Source: JAWKOK01 sp963698255 | GTDB lineage: Bacteria; Chloroflexota; Anaerolineae; Caldilineales; Caldilineaceae | Length of the DNA stretch: 64,000 bases | Assembly (NCBI GenBank): GCA_963698255.1 | Contig: CAVOQD010000030.1 | Span: 248,001-312,000 of the forward strand | Direction of reading: 5' to 3' | In this document: positions 47,961-59,239 of the stretch, piece after piece | Layout of the letters: each line of letters starts with the position of its first letter | Position numbering within the stretch: the stretch's first letter is position 1 | Notes under the pieces: generated by a model | Databases searched by the model: none | Seen by the model: the letters and a program-made list of their open reading frames with translations, nothing else | Told to the model about the DNA's origin: nothing | Made by a program: the position numbers and the translations under genes

Positions 47961-48967
47961 ATGCTAAAAGTCGCTGTCATCGGGATGGGCAGCATCGGCA
48001 GCACGCACCATGCGCCGATCTACAATGCGAGTCCACTTTGCGAGTTGGTCGCGGTCTGCGACATCATCGAAGAGACGGGCCGACAAGGCCGCGGCCAAGT
48101 ACGGCGTGCCCGCCTACTACAGCGTGGAGGACATGCTGGCCAACGAGGAACTGGACGCGGTCAGCATCACCACGGCCGGCATGGAGAACGGCGGCGACCA
48201 CTACACGCCGACCATGCAATGCCTGAACGCCGGCCTGCATGTGCTGGGCGAGAAGCCCATCTCCAATGACATCGTCCACGCGCGCGAGATGGTGGCCACA
48301 GCCGATGAAAAGGGCCTCTACTACGGCATCAACCTCAACCATCGCTTTGTGCCGCCGGCCGCCAAGGCCAAGGAATGGGTCGACGAGGGCAAGATCGGCG
48401 AGCTGCTGCTCATCAACATGACCATGTGGATCGGCAATCCCACGCGAGACCTCGCCGTGGTTCCACCTGCGCGCCCTGCACCCCCACTCGCTCGACATCA
48501 TGCGCTATTTCTGCGGCGACGTGACCGGCGTCCACGCCTTTCTCAACAAGGCGCCGGGCCGCATCACCTACTCCAACGCCCAGATCAACCTGATGTTCGA
48601 GAACGGCATCGTCGGCCATCTGACCGGCAGCTACGACACCAATCCGGCCCACAATTTGGAACGGCTGGAACTGCTGGGCACCGAAGGACGCATCGTGCTC
48701 GACAATCTGTTTGAAGAGCTTACGCTCTATCCTCGTCGCAGTCAGGAATTGACCGTGGTGCGCAACAGCATCATGAACGGGCTGAGCGGCTTCAGCGCCA
48801 CCTTCGAGAATCGCATCAACCGCTGGCTGGAGCAGGTCAGCGCCGGCGTGCCGCGCGACGAGATCGACGCGTCCGCACACGAAGGTCTGGCGGTCCAGGA
48901 GATCATCGAGGCCGCCATTCGGTCACACGAGACCGGGCGCGCCGAGGAAGTGCCGGTAGCTGGATAA
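47961..48967 (+). CDS. Gfo/Idh/MocA-family oxidoreductase, two apparent frameshifts
   Basis: 334 residues after discounting extra bases near 48074 and 48445-48451. ATG 47961 has a GAGGAG ribosome site. Rossmann start VAVIGMGSIGSTHHAPIYNA, then VAVCDIIEE; after the first break KYGVPAYYSVEDMLANEELD, and GLHVLGEKPISND with the conserved Glu-Lys-Pro. After the second, HSLDIMRYFCGDVTGVHAF with the active-site His-Ser-x-Asp. NAD-linked sugar or inositol dehydrogenases. Paired with the next Gfo/Idh gene. Confidence 0.85.
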
Positions 48968-48971
48968 TGGA

Positions 48972-49067
48972 TTCACCGCGGATTTTCCGGATACCACGGA
49001 TTGCCACTGATTCCTTTGCATGAGAAAATCCGCGGCAATCCGTTTTATCCGCGCAATCCGCGGTGAA
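48972..49067. repeat. Nested inverted repeat (family A) between the two Gfo/Idh genes
   Basis: Outer arms TTCACCGCGGATT (48972-48984) and AATCCGCGGTGAA (49055-49067); inner arms CGGATTGCC (48997-49005) and GGCAATCCG (49034-49042). Built from the same ATCCGCGG-type sequence as 32010, 50181 and 53530. Confidence 0.7.
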
Positions 49068-49098
49068 ATGAAAAACCGAAGCCTCTGGGAGATAACAA

Positions 49099-50152
49099 AT
49101 GACAACCAAAATCGGCATCGGCGTGATCAGCTTTGCCCACGGCCATGCCAATCCGTATTGCCAGCGTATGCTCACCTACGACGACGTGGAGCTGATCGCC
49201 TGCTGGGATGACAACGAGGAACGGGGCAGGGAGGCAGCGGCCAACTACGGCATGACCTACTCGCCGAACCTGGACGATGTGATCAACCACCCTGACATCC
49301 AGGGCGTCATCATCACCTGCGAGACCAATCGCCACGCCGAGATGGTGCTGGCTGCGGCCGCTGCGGGCAAGGACATTCTCTGCCAGAAGCCCATGGCGCT
49401 GACGCTGGAGGATTGTGACCGCATCATCGACGCCGTCGACAAGGCCGGCGTGCGCTTCATGATGGCCTATCAGATGCGCCACGATCCCTCCAACATCAAG
49501 ATGAAGGAGGTGTTGGATTCGGGCGCGCTGGGCAAGCATCAGCCTCTTCCGCCGCCGCCACTGCATTCCGGTGCTCTTCAACGAGGGCTTCGTGAACGGG
49601 CCGACCAAGTGGCACATCGATCCGGTCAAGAACATGGGCATGTTCATGGACGACGCCTCCCACGCCACCGACCTGATCCACTGGATGATGGGCCGGCCGA
49701 TCAGCGTCATGGCCGAGATCGGCAACACGGTCACCGACGTGGCGCCCGACGACACCGGCGTGGCCATCTATCGCTATGCGAATGGCGCCATGGTCGTGCT
49801 GGTCAACTCGTCGGTCACGCTGGCGGGCGAGAACACCACCGAGATCTACGGCGACCAGGGCGTGATCATCCAGAACCACGACGACGTGCCGTCGACCAAT
49901 GTGCCGCTGCCGCCCCACCCCATCGCGCTCAAGGTCTACACCAACGACGAGCCGGAGTGGACGGATCTGGGCATCCCGATCCCGTCCAGCCACGGCGAAC
50001 GTATCGCCTCGGTGCCGCGCTCGTTCATCGACATGCTGCGCGACGGCACAGAACCGAGCATCACCGCCGAAGACGGGCGTGTTTCCGTCGAGATGGTACT
50101 GGGCGCGTACCAGTCAGCCAAGGAAGGACGGCGGATCGAGTTTCCGCTGTGA
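49099..50152 (+). CDS. Gfo/Idh/MocA-family oxidoreductase, one apparent frameshift
   Basis: 350 residues when one extra base near 49537 is discounted. ATG 49099 with GGGAGAT ribosome site. Rossmann segment IGVISFAHGHANPYCQRMLT, VELIACWDDNEERGREAA, then KDILCQKPMALTLEDCD with the Lys-Pro of the family. After the break, RRRHCIPVLFNEGFVNG and DDASHATDLIHWMMG with the His. C-terminal beta-sheet typical. The KPxA form and His-Ala-x-Asp site are as in sugar dehydrogenases that oxidise at C3 or C1. Second of two adjacent family members, so they may act in sequence. Confidence 0.85.
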
Positions 50153-50180
50153 TGGTTCTTGAGGAATCGTTGGCGATAGG

Positions 50181-50245
50181 AACGCGGATGGCGATTGGCG
50201 GATACCGGATCAAATCGGATATCCGCCTGATCGCCTATCCGCGTT
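50181..50245. repeat. Family A inverted repeat
   Basis: AACGCGGAT (50181-50189) pairs with ATCCGCGTT (50237-50245); inner GGCGGAT (50197-50203) pairs with ATCCGCC (50221-50227). Confidence 0.6.
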
Positions 50246-50261
50246 ATCGATGTTGCCATAT

Positions 50262-50285
50262 CGAGAACGAGAACGAGAACGAGAA
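50262..50285. repeat. Hexamer tandem repeat CGAGAA x4
   Basis: Four exact CGAGAA units, just before the URO-D-like gene. If translated from an upstream ATG at 50250 they would encode Arg-Glu repeats; the GTG at 50295 is a more natural start. Confidence 0.8.
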
Positions 50286-50294
50286 CGGGTAGAT

Positions 50295-51416
50295 GTGAAT
50301 CATTTGGAACGATTTCTCAACGTGATGGAATACCAGCCGGTCGACCAGGTTCCCAACTGGGAGGCCGGCGTCTGGCCGCAGACGGCCGAGCGCTGGTATG
50401 GCGAGGGCTTGACCGAGGGCGACATCCACTTCGACTGGTTCCCCGGCGAACCGGCCATCGGCCTGGACCCGCGCGAGTTCATCCGCTTCAACGGCGACAT
50501 GTTGCCGCCCTTCCCGGAGGAGACGCTGGCCGAGGATGAGGAGACCGTCACCTTCCGAGACTCGCAAGGCCGCGTGCGACGGGCGCTCAAGGAGGGATCG
50601 ATCGGCGGCGCGCGCTCATCCATGGACCAGTACCTTGCCCATCCAGTCGAAAATATGGACGACTGGAAAGACATCAAGCGGCGGTTGAACCCAAGCGACC
50701 ACCGCCGCTATGAACCTTACTGGGAAGTCTTCCGCGTCGAGAGCTGGCGCAAGCGACAGCATCCGTTGATCTTCGGACCCAACACATCGACGACCGGCTT
50801 CTACTGGACGGCGCGCGAATTGATGGGCACCGAAGGTCTCTCCTACGCCTGGTACGATCAGCCGGCGTTGGTGCATGACATGATGGAGTTCATCGGCGAC
50901 TTCCTCATCGAATCGGCACGGCCCATATTGGCGCAGACGTCCATCGAGTACATGTGTCTCAGCGAGGACCTGGCCATGAAGACCGGCCCGCTGTTGGGCC
51001 CCAAGACCTACCGGACTTTCATCCTCCCCCATCTGAAACGAGTCATCGAGTTCTACAAGTCCAACGGCGTCAGATATGTCTGCGTGGACACCGACGGCAA
51101 TCCGGAAGCGCTGATCCCGATGATGCTCGACGCCGGCGTCGATTCGCTCTGGCCGTTGGAGCGCGCCGCCGACCAGGACCCCATCCGCCTGCGCAAGGAG
51201 TTCGGGAGGTCGCTGCGCCTGTGGGGGGCGGTCGACAAACGGGAACTGGCCAAAGGCCCGGAGGCCATCGACGAGCACTTGCGTGAAATGGCGCCGCTGA
51301 TCGAAGAGGGCGGATTCATCCCGACCATCGATCATACGGCCTCGCCGGACATCAGTTGGCCCAACTTTCTGTATTACATGGAGAGCAAGGCCAAGCTGTT
51401 GCGCGGTGAGTTGTGA
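50295..51416 (+). CDS. Uroporphyrinogen-decarboxylase-like protein (second)
   Basis: 373 residues from GTG 50295. URO-D barrel with VNHLERFLNVMEYQPVDQVP at the start, PLIFGPNTSTTGFYWTAREL, SIEYMCLSEDLAMKTGPLLG, and GVRYVCVDTDGNPEALIPMM at the barrel end. As in the protein at 14552, the HemE Arg loop is absent, so haem synthesis is unlikely. Relatives sit in carbohydrate clusters of Chloroflexota and have no proven activity. An open frame extends upstream through the hexamer repeat to an ATG at 50250. Confidence 0.75.
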   Translation: MNHLERFLNVMEYQPVDQVPNWEAGVWPQTAERWYGEGLTEGDIHFDWFPGEPAIGLDPREFIRFNGDMLPPFPEETLAEDEETVTFRDSQGRVRRALKEGSIGGARSSMDQYLAHPVENMDDWKDIKRRLNPSDHRRYEPYWEVFRVESWRKRQHPLIFGPNTSTTGFYWTARELMGTEGLSYAWYDQPALVHDMMEFIGDFLIESARPILAQTSIEYMCLSEDLAMKTGPLLGPKTYRTFILPHLKRVIEFYKSNGVRYVCVDTDGNPEALIPMMLDAGVDSLWPLERAADQDPIRLRKEFGRSLRLWGAVDKRELAKGPEAIDEHLREMAPLIEEGGFIPTIDHTASPDISWPNFLYYMESKAKLLRGEL

Positions 51417-51755
51417 TTCGCTCGCCAGAAACAAGACCGACAGCAACTGCAGATACTCTGTCACCCTGAGTGGGTATACGGCGACACATTGATGCGCTCA
51501 AGAGGCCAACGAAGGGTCTCGACCTTGCCGTACAGATTCTTCGTTGGTCTGTCTTCATGGGCGGGATCTGAGCGCGAACACACTCAGAATGACAGACTGA
51601 CACTCGGGTGCATTTTGCCCCTTTCGGTTGTTGCCAAGTCCCGTTTTGTCGGGTACTCAGGGTGACAAATTGCAAACTGCTGAACCGCCGATTCTCGATA
51701 ACCAGAAACTTTCGATCTCTCTGAACCGAACGCCAACAAAACAGGAGCACCAAGC
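51417..51755. other. Intergenic gap
   Basis: No gene seen. Contains degenerate relatives of the repeat body (CTGTCACCCTGAGTGGGTAT and CACACTCAGAATGACAG) without the AGTTCACGATTTG ends. Separates URO-D-like and sulfatase-like genes; a promoter may lie here. Confidence 0.5.
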
Positions 51756-53163
<1,408 letters not shown>

Positions 53164-53677
53164 CGTATGCGCTTACAAAACGATATCGACAAGAAAGTGT
53201 CGATAGGCGCACGAATCTTTGTCGAAGCTGCCGAAGGCCTTATTTGCGCCGCCGTCCTTTGCGCCGCCGTCCTGAGCATCCAGCGAAGGCGCAAAAAATA
53301 TAGTTCCTGCGCGGAACCGTTCCGAAGCAATGGCGGCATAAGCGTGTGCGTAGGCTGAGCCTGGCCTGTGCTGAGCTTGTCGAAGTATGGAAGTCGGGTC
53401 TACCCGTCTACGACACTTCGCCAGGCTCAGTGCACCGCAAGCTCAGGCTACGCGGCTACCTCTACGGAATCCGGTACAGATTTGCAAACCGTAAACACGG
53501 TGCCAGCAGGCTGCCGGAGAGGCCGAGAAATAGACCGCGGATTTGGCTGATTTGGCTGATAAATGCCGATAAAATCAGAAAAATCAGGCTGTTTCCGCCT
53601 AATCCGCCGCATCCGCGGTCTATCGGAGTTCTCTCCGACACGCTCCTAGCATGCCTGTCTGACCATACTGGAGACCG
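53164..53677. other. Intergenic gap with repeats
   Basis: No gene seen. Contains short repeats (TGAGCTTGTCGAAG and CTTCGCCAGGCTCA) and the family A hairpin at 53530-53623. Confidence 0.55.
53530..53623. repeat. Family A inverted repeat with 13-bp perfect arms
   Basis: ATAGACCGCGGAT (53530-53542) pairs with ATCCGCGGTCTAT (53611-53623). The right arm also occurs alone at 5401-5413 near the end of the GT39 gene. Confidence 0.7.
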
Positions 53678-53720
53678 TTGACATCGTGGTCGTTGCTTGC
53701 TATACTGTTGGCACGTGCCA
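53678..53720 (+). promoter_or_regulatory. Sigma-70 promoter and palindromic operator of the LacI gene
   Basis: TTGACA (53678-53683), exactly 17 bases, TATACT (53701-53706). Starting three bases later is the perfect palindrome TGGCACGTGCCA (53709-53720), where transcription would begin. A LacI-family protein is encoded downstream, so this is a likely autoregulatory operator. Confidence 0.8.
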
Positions 53721-53876
53721 GTCAAGATGTACTTCAACCGTTTTTCCCTAATGTAAGCGTTGCCGAGATCCCCCAATTCAACAAGCCATGATGGTGTTCA
53801 AGGAATCGTTGACCGTGAAATCCCGTACCATCGGCGCCAATATGTGGCCTGCCGATGGAGGTGGACCGGAGACACA

Positions 53877-54911
53877 ATGAAACGGGCTACTCAAAGTGAT
53901 GTCGCTCGTCGCTCGGGGGTATCCAGGGCCACCGTCTATTATGTCTTGAGCAGCCAAGCCGGCGGCAAGGTGTCGATTTCCGAAGAGACGCGTCGGCGTG
54001 TCCTGGACGCGGTTGCCGAACTCAACTACGAACCGGATGTACGTGCCCAGGCGTTGCGCTCCGGCGAGACCAAACGCATCGGGCTACTGATTCCGGACAA
54101 CACCAACCCGTTCTACTGGCAGCGCATTATCGGCATCGAGCAGGCGGCACGGGAGCGAGGCTACGACATCATGCTCTCGACGACGTCGCTCAGCGATGAG
54201 CAGGAAGCCTACAGTCTCAAAGCGCTGTCGAGCCGTCGAGTGGACGGTATCATTGTCACTTTGGCCTTCATCGAACAGTCGGAAAGTCTGTTGGATCTGG
54301 TTACGGAACGACAGTTGCCGATGGTCCTGCTACAGCCCACTGACCGCGAGATAGACGCAGTTGTCGTAAACAACGAAGATGGAATGGCGCGGGTGGTCTC
54401 GCATCTGATCGAATTGGGCCACCGGCGAATCGGCCTGATCTATGGACTTGGCGCACAAAGCCCGAGCATGGACGGCATGCGGCTCCAGGCGTATCGCGAC
54501 GGTCTGATCGGAGCGGGACTACAGGTGGATGAGACGTTGATCGACTGGTGCGGCACGACCGCTGAGGAAGGACATCAGGCCGCGTTGCGACTCTTGAACA
54601 GAGCGCCTCGACCAACTGCGTTGATAGCGCTCAACGATCTGCTTGCCCTCGGGGCCATGCGCGCCGCTGCCGGCAAAGGGTTGTGGATTCCGGATGATCT
54701 ATCGATTGTCGGCTTTGACGATATTCCGTTGGCGCAACACTTCGTACCGCCGTTGACCACTGTAGGATATGACGCCGGACTCGTTGGTCGATCAGCCGTC
54801 GATCTGTTGCTGAAACGATTGCAGGATCCTGCCAGACCAGCGGAGAAGGTGATGACGCCCGTTCGTTTCGTTGTTCGAGAGTCGACCGGGTGGGTGAATG
54901 GATTGGCTTGA
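53877..54911 (+). CDS. LacI-family transcriptional regulator
   Basis: 344 residues from the ATG at 53877 (GGAG at 53868). Helix-turn-helix QSDVARRSGVSRATVYYVL, hinge NYEPDVRAQALRSGETKRIG, and a periplasmic-binding-protein-like sensor domain (LIPDNTNPFYWQRIIGIE, GIIVTLAFIEQ, FDDIPLAQHFVPPLTTV). The promoter lies about 170 bases upstream, giving a long leader. It is followed by an ABC sugar importer and probably represses it in the absence of the sugar. Confidence 0.9.
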   Translation: MKRATQSDVARRSGVSRATVYYVLSSQAGGKVSISEETRRRVLDAVAELNYEPDVRAQALRSGETKRIGLLIPDNTNPFYWQRIIGIEQAARERGYDIMLSTTSLSDEQEAYSLKALSSRRVDGIIVTLAFIEQSESLLDLVTERQLPMVLLQPTDREIDAVVVNNEDGMARVVSHLIELGHRRIGLIYGLGAQSPSMDGMRLQAYRDGLIGAGLQVDETLIDWCGTTAEEGHQAALRLLNRAPRPTALIALNDLLALGAMRAAAGKGLWIPDDLSIVGFDDIPLAQHFVPPLTTVGYDAGLVGRSAVDLLLKRLQDPARPAEKVMTPVRFVVRESTGWVNGLA

Positions 54912-55117
54912 TTCCCGTACTGATGATTGGAGTTTGGACACGGTTCAGTTTGCCGGCAATTTGCAGATCATCGCAGATCCAGACTGAACCTTGCCGGAAA
55001 TATCCCGTTGCCGTTGCGATTACTGTCGAAGGCAGCCTGAAAGGAGGTGAACAGCAGAAAAAACCATTGCTCGTTCCGTCCGTCAAACCGAATCAACCAA
55101 CAATTTTGGAGGAACAG

Positions 55118-56458
55118 ATGTCTCGATCCAAATGGACACGTCTTTTCGGCGTGTTGAGTGTATTTGCTCTTTTGCTTGTCGTGCTTGCCGGCTGTGCAGC
55201 GCCGGCAGCGCCCGCAGCAGCGCCCGACGGCGAAGCCGCAGCGGCTGACGGCGAGGCGGTCACTATTCGCTTCGTCACCAATCATGGCGATGTGGAGATG
55301 CCCTTCTTCCAGCAGGTCGTCGACGAATTTGAAGCCGCCAATCCCGGCGTCAGGGTCGACTTCCTCAACATTGCCGGCCAGCAATTCGAAGACACCATCA
55401 AGACCCAGGGCGTCGGCGGCAATCTGCCCGACGTCTGGTACGCACGCACATTCCTGACCAACGACTACGCGTCCAAGGGCTGGACCATGAATTTGCAGCC
55501 GTTGGTCGAGCAGGATGAACTGGACGTCGAGGACTTCTGGCCGGCCCAGGTCGCGCAGATGTCCTACGAGGGCGACCTCTATGCCCTGCCCTACGACTTC
55601 TCCGACATCGGCATCTACTACAACAAAGACATGTTCGATGCAGCAGGCATTCCCTATCCCAGCGACGACTGGACCTGGGAAGATCTGGCTGCGACTGCCG
55701 AGCAGTTTGTCGTGAAGGACGGCGACACCGTCTCGCAATGGGGACTGGTTCTCTATCCGTGGAGTTGGGTCTGGTTGGGCATTCTTCAGGCCAACGGCGG
55801 CGAGATCTTCAATGAAGACCAGAGCGCCTGTGTCATCGACTCGCCCGAAAATTTGGCCACGCTTGAGTTCTTCCAGGAGATGCGCTCCAAGGGCATCTAC
55901 CCTGAACTGGGCGCCACGCCCGAAGGCCTCGATCCCTTCTCCAATGGCCTGGTCGCTATGGCGTTCCAGGGCTCATGGGCCACGCAGTCGATCCGTGATC
56001 GCGTCGGCGATGCCTTCGAGTTCGACGTAGCAGCCATGCCGGCCGGCACCACCGGTCGCCGAGGCATCACACCGGCCGGCGGCGCCTGGGCGATTGCATC
56101 GACCAGCGAGCATCCGGACGAAGCCTGGGAATTCATCAAGTTCCTGACCAGCACCGAGTCGACCAACACGCTGATCTCGGACAACACGCGCAGCATTCCC
56201 GGCCGCCAATCATCCACAGAACGCTGGGTCGAGGTTGCCTCTCAGGGCGATTTGCCGCCGGCCAATGTGGGTATTTTCGCCGAGATGATGGGCGATGCCT
56301 ACGAGATCGTCTATCCCGCGTTCTGGAGTGACTACGACATTGCGTGGAACAACCTGATCCAGCCGGCCATCGTCGGCGGTGAAGGCGTGCTTGGGCCGGC
56401 AGAGGCCTTGGCCGAAATGCAAGAGAAGTGCAACGACGCCATTGCCGCCATGCGCTAG
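55118..56458 (+). CDS. ABC sugar-binding lipoprotein (SBP family 1)
   Basis: 446 residues, intact. ATG 55118 with GGAGGA ribosome site. Lipobox LVVLAGCAA, then Ala/Gly linker. Family-1 segments FFQQVVDEFEAANPGVRVDF, LPDVWYARTFLTNDYASKGW, YEGDLYALPYDFSDIGIYYN, MRSKGIYPELGATPEGLDP, and GGAWAIASTSEHPDEAWEFI. Binds mono- or oligosaccharides for the two permeases downstream. The long open frame upstream of the ATG is not supported. Confidence 0.92.
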   Translation: MSRSKWTRLFGVLSVFALLLVVLAGCAAPAAPAAAPDGEAAAADGEAVTIRFVTNHGDVEMPFFQQVVDEFEAANPGVRVDFLNIAGQQFEDTIKTQGVGGNLPDVWYARTFLTNDYASKGWTMNLQPLVEQDELDVEDFWPAQVAQMSYEGDLYALPYDFSDIGIYYNKDMFDAAGIPYPSDDWTWEDLAATAEQFVVKDGDTVSQWGLVLYPWSWVWLGILQANGGEIFNEDQSACVIDSPENLATLEFFQEMRSKGIYPELGATPEGLDPFSNGLVAMAFQGSWATQSIRDRVGDAFEFDVAAMPAGTTGRRGITPAGGAWAIASTSEHPDEAWEFIKFLTSTESTNTLISDNTRSIPGRQSSTERWVEVASQGDLPPANVGIFAEMMGDAYEIVYPAFWSDYDIAWNNLIQPAIVGGEGVLGPAEALAEMQEKCNDAIAAMR

Positions 56459-56478
56459 GCGTTGTATGTGCTTGACAA

Positions 56479-56594
56479 GGTGAGGGGATGACAGAGGGCC
56501 AAGGTAACGTGGTGAAAGGTGACGTAGTGAATGCCTACGCCATTAACAATTTAGCGTTAACAATTCACCATTAACCGTTAGTCACCCCCTCACC
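56479..56594. repeat. Inverted repeat after the binding-protein gene
   Basis: GGTGAGGGGATGAC (56479-56492) matches the complement of GTCACCCCCTCACC (56581-56594) at 13 of 14 positions; the loop of 88 bases is AT-rich with repeated GTTAAC/TTAACAATT. Sits between binding-protein and permease genes like the hairpins at 32010 and 42891. Confidence 0.6.
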
Positions 56595-56627
56595 CTGGCA
56601 TAAGAGGATACGAATCGGAGCTAGATC

Positions 56628-57539
56628 ATGTCCATACCAAAATCCGGGTTGGCCAGAAAAGAAGCGCTTGCCGGCTATCTCTACATCATGCCGTGGCTTG
56701 CCGGTTTTCTGCTCTTCACAGCCATCCCCATCCTCGCGTCCTTCTACCTTGCCTTTACCTCGTACCGGGGGTACGGCAGGCCGGAATGGATCGGGCTTGA
56801 AAACTTCATCTTCATGCTGACGCAAGACGATCTCTTCTGGAAATCGGCGCAAGTGACGCTGACCTACGTGATCGGCTTCCTGCCGCTGGGGCTGATTTTG
56901 GGCTTCAGCATCGCCCTGCTCATGAACCAGAACGTGCGCGGCATCACCGTCTTCCGCACGATCTACTATCTGCCTGCCATTCTGACCGGCGTGGCCGTGG
57001 CCATCATGTGGCAGTTCGTCTTCCACAAAGAGTTCGGCGTGCTCAACGAGATCCTGAGTTGGATCAACATCTCGCCGATTGCCTGGCTCAACGATACGCG
57101 CTGGGTCATGGTCGCCTTCATCATCATGGGGCTTTGGGGCGTGGGCGGCGGCATGATCATCTATCTGTCGGGCCTGCAATCGATCCCCAGCGATCTCTAT
57201 GAAGCGGCCACCATCGACGGGGCCAATTCATTGCAGAAGCTCTGGAAGATCACGATTCCGTTGATGACGCCGGTCATCTTCTTCAACCTGGTCACCGGGA
57301 TGATCGCCACCTTCCAGATCTTCACCACCGCCTTTGTCATGACCAGGGGCGGGCCCAACTACGCAACCTACTTTTTCTCGCTCAATATCTACTACACCAC
57401 CTTCCGCTCGCTGCGGCTGGGCTATGCCTCAGCTATGGCGTTTGCCCTGTTCCTGCTGATCCTGGCATTGACATCGGTTATCCTCTTTACGTCCAACAAG
57501 TGGGTCTACTACTCGGGCGGCGCGGAGGTGGACGCATGA
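56628..57539 (+). CDS. ABC sugar permease, MalF/UgpA type
   Basis: 303 residues, six helices. First helix YIMPWLAGFLLFTAIPILAS, then FYLAFTSYRGYGRPEWIGLE, the periplasmic FVFHKEFGVLNEIL, and the coupling loop EAATIDGANSLQKLWKI. Intact. Translationally coupled to the next permease (ATGA at 57536-57539). Confidence 0.94.
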   Translation: MSIPKSGLARKEALAGYLYIMPWLAGFLLFTAIPILASFYLAFTSYRGYGRPEWIGLENFIFMLTQDDLFWKSAQVTLTYVIGFLPLGLILGFSIALLMNQNVRGITVFRTIYYLPAILTGVAVAIMWQFVFHKEFGVLNEILSWINISPIAWLNDTRWVMVAFIIMGLWGVGGGMIIYLSGLQSIPSDLYEAATIDGANSLQKLWKITIPLMTPVIFFNLVTGMIATFQIFTTAFVMTRGGPNYATYFFSLNIYYTTFRSLRLGYASAMAFALFLLILALTSVILFTSNKWVYYSGGAEVDA

Positions 57540-58420
57540 GCGCGCAGACCGGCGTTTCCAGAACCCAACATCGCTTGTTTTCGCCCAGCAAACGGCGACA
57601 GGATCTGATCAGGACGATCGCCGTCTATCTGATATTGTTTGCCGGCGCTGTCGTCCTCATGATCCCGCTCTTCTGGATGTTCAGCACCAGCATCAAGCCC
57701 AAGGATCAGGTCTACAGCTATCCCATCGTCTGGATCCCGCGTGAGTTTATCTGGGAAAACTATCTGCTCGTCTTTCAGAAACTGCCCTTTGCGCGCTATC
57801 TTTTCAACAGCGCCTTTCTGAGCTTGTTCGGCATTGTCGGCAATCTGTTGGGCAGTTCGCTGGCGGCCTACGGCTTCGCCCGCTTCCGCTTTCCAGGACG
57901 AACCTTTCTCTTCGTCGTCATGCTCAGCACCTTGATGGTGCCGGCCTGGGTGACCATGATCCCCATGTTCATCATGTTCAAAGAATTGAACTGGCTGAAC
58001 AGTTACTTGCCCTTGTTGGTCCCGCACTTTTTCGCCCAACCATTTTATACGTTTCTGTTGCGGCAATTCTTCCTGGCCATTCCCAAGGAGATCGACGAAG
58101 CCGCGCGCATCGACGGCGCATCAACCTTTCGCATTTTCTGGCAGATCTACCTGCCCCTGTCACGACCGGCGCTGATCACAGTCGCCATCTTCTCGTTCTT
58201 CTATCACTGGAACGAGCTGCTGATGCCGCTGATCTACTTGCAGACCCAGGACAAGTTCCCGGTGGCGCTGGGCATCGCCTCGTTCAGCAGTGAACAGTTC
58301 CAGGACTTCTCGTTGATGATGGCCGCGGCCTTGATCGCCATGGCCCCGCTGTTGATCATCTTTTTCATCGCCCAACGACTCTTCATCCAGGGCGTCGTCA
58401 TGACAGGAGTGAAGGGTTAA
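57536..58420 (+). CDS. ABC sugar permease, MalG/UgpE type
   Basis: 294 residues from ATG 57536. Helix IAVYLILFAGAVVLMIPLFW, then MFSTSIKPKDQVYSYPIVWI; coupling loop EAARIDGASTFRIFWQI. C-terminus ending with the RLFIQGVVMTGVKG of the family. Its TAA overlaps the ATG of the sulfotransferase-like gene (TAATG). Confidence 0.94.
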   Translation: MSAQTGVSRTQHRLFSPSKRRQDLIRTIAVYLILFAGAVVLMIPLFWMFSTSIKPKDQVYSYPIVWIPREFIWENYLLVFQKLPFARYLFNSAFLSLFGIVGNLLGSSLAAYGFARFRFPGRTFLFVVMLSTLMVPAWVTMIPMFIMFKELNWLNSYLPLLVPHFFAQPFYTFLLRQFFLAIPKEIDEAARIDGASTFRIFWQIYLPLSRPALITVAIFSFFYHWNELLMPLIYLQTQDKFPVALGIASFSSEQFQDFSLMMAAALIAMAPLLIIFFIAQRLFIQGVVMTGVKG

Positions 58421-59155
58421 TGCCGCTTGTCACCGTCATCGGGCGCGGCCACTCGGGCACACGCGCCATCTCTCACACACTTTACGCCAGCGGCGTCTAC
58501 ATGGGCGCATGCCTGAACCGCTCCGGCGACCTCATCCCGCCGGGCGACATGTACGACGCCTGCCGGGTGATTGCCCGTCACGTCGGATGGAAGGGCGGGC
58601 TGGAGTGGGACTTCAGCCAATTGCATACGATGGCGATACCTGATGAGTTCACGACGCTACTCCATCGCTATCTGGCAAGCGTGCTCGAAGAACACAAACG
58701 TCGACCGGAGGCGCTGGTCGGCTGGAAGATCCCCGAGACCACGCTGGTCTACCCATGGATCACGCGTCTCTATCCTGAGACCAAGTTTATCTTCTGGATC
58801 CGCGACCCGCGCGACGCCGATTCTGAACACCCACAAGACCGACGATCTGCGCGACTTCGGCATCGACTATCCTGCAACCGATGATGAACAGATGCGTCGA
58901 GCCATTTCCTGGAAGTATCAGTACGACATCGTCAAGGCGACGCCGAAGCCCAAACATTGGATCGAGGTACGCTTCGAGGACTTCGTCCACGACCGGGATG
59001 CGACCGTTGACCGGCTGGAAGACGTACCTCGGCGTCGAGTTGGCGCGCATCCCCGTCCGCCCCGAGACCGTCGGTCGCTGGCGTACGATTCGCAGATGGA
59101 TTTTGACTTCGACTTCTTTTCGACAGCGCTGGCCGAGTATGGGTATGGTTCTTGA
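58420..59155 (+). CDS. Sulfotransferase-family protein, three apparent frame breaks
   Basis: About 243 residues when breaks near 58819, 59024 and 59084-59088 are bridged. P-loop-like 5'-phosphosulfate motif VIGRGHSGTRAISHTLYASG; 3'-phosphate motif FIFWIRDPRDA followed by NTHKTDDLRDFGIDY; then HWIEVRFEDFVHDRDATVDR. The C-terminal frame ends MDFDFDFFSTALAEYGYGS. Such enzymes use PAPS to sulfate sugars or other small molecules. The third break needs a missing base or two extra ones, unlike the others. Placement directly after sugar permeases suggests modification of a carbohydrate, but that is inference. Confidence 0.7.
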
Positions 59156-59239
59156 CAGTCTGGAATGCAGCAAATTGAAATACAGTAGACCTGTGAAGAT
59201 GACGCCGATGGGCGCAATAGCGCAAGGAGATTTCCCGCA

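Noticed and set aside
53167..53358. 63-codon open frame after the sulfatase-like gene
   Set aside because: Low-complexity Ala/Val/Ser product, no ribosome site, runs into repeats.
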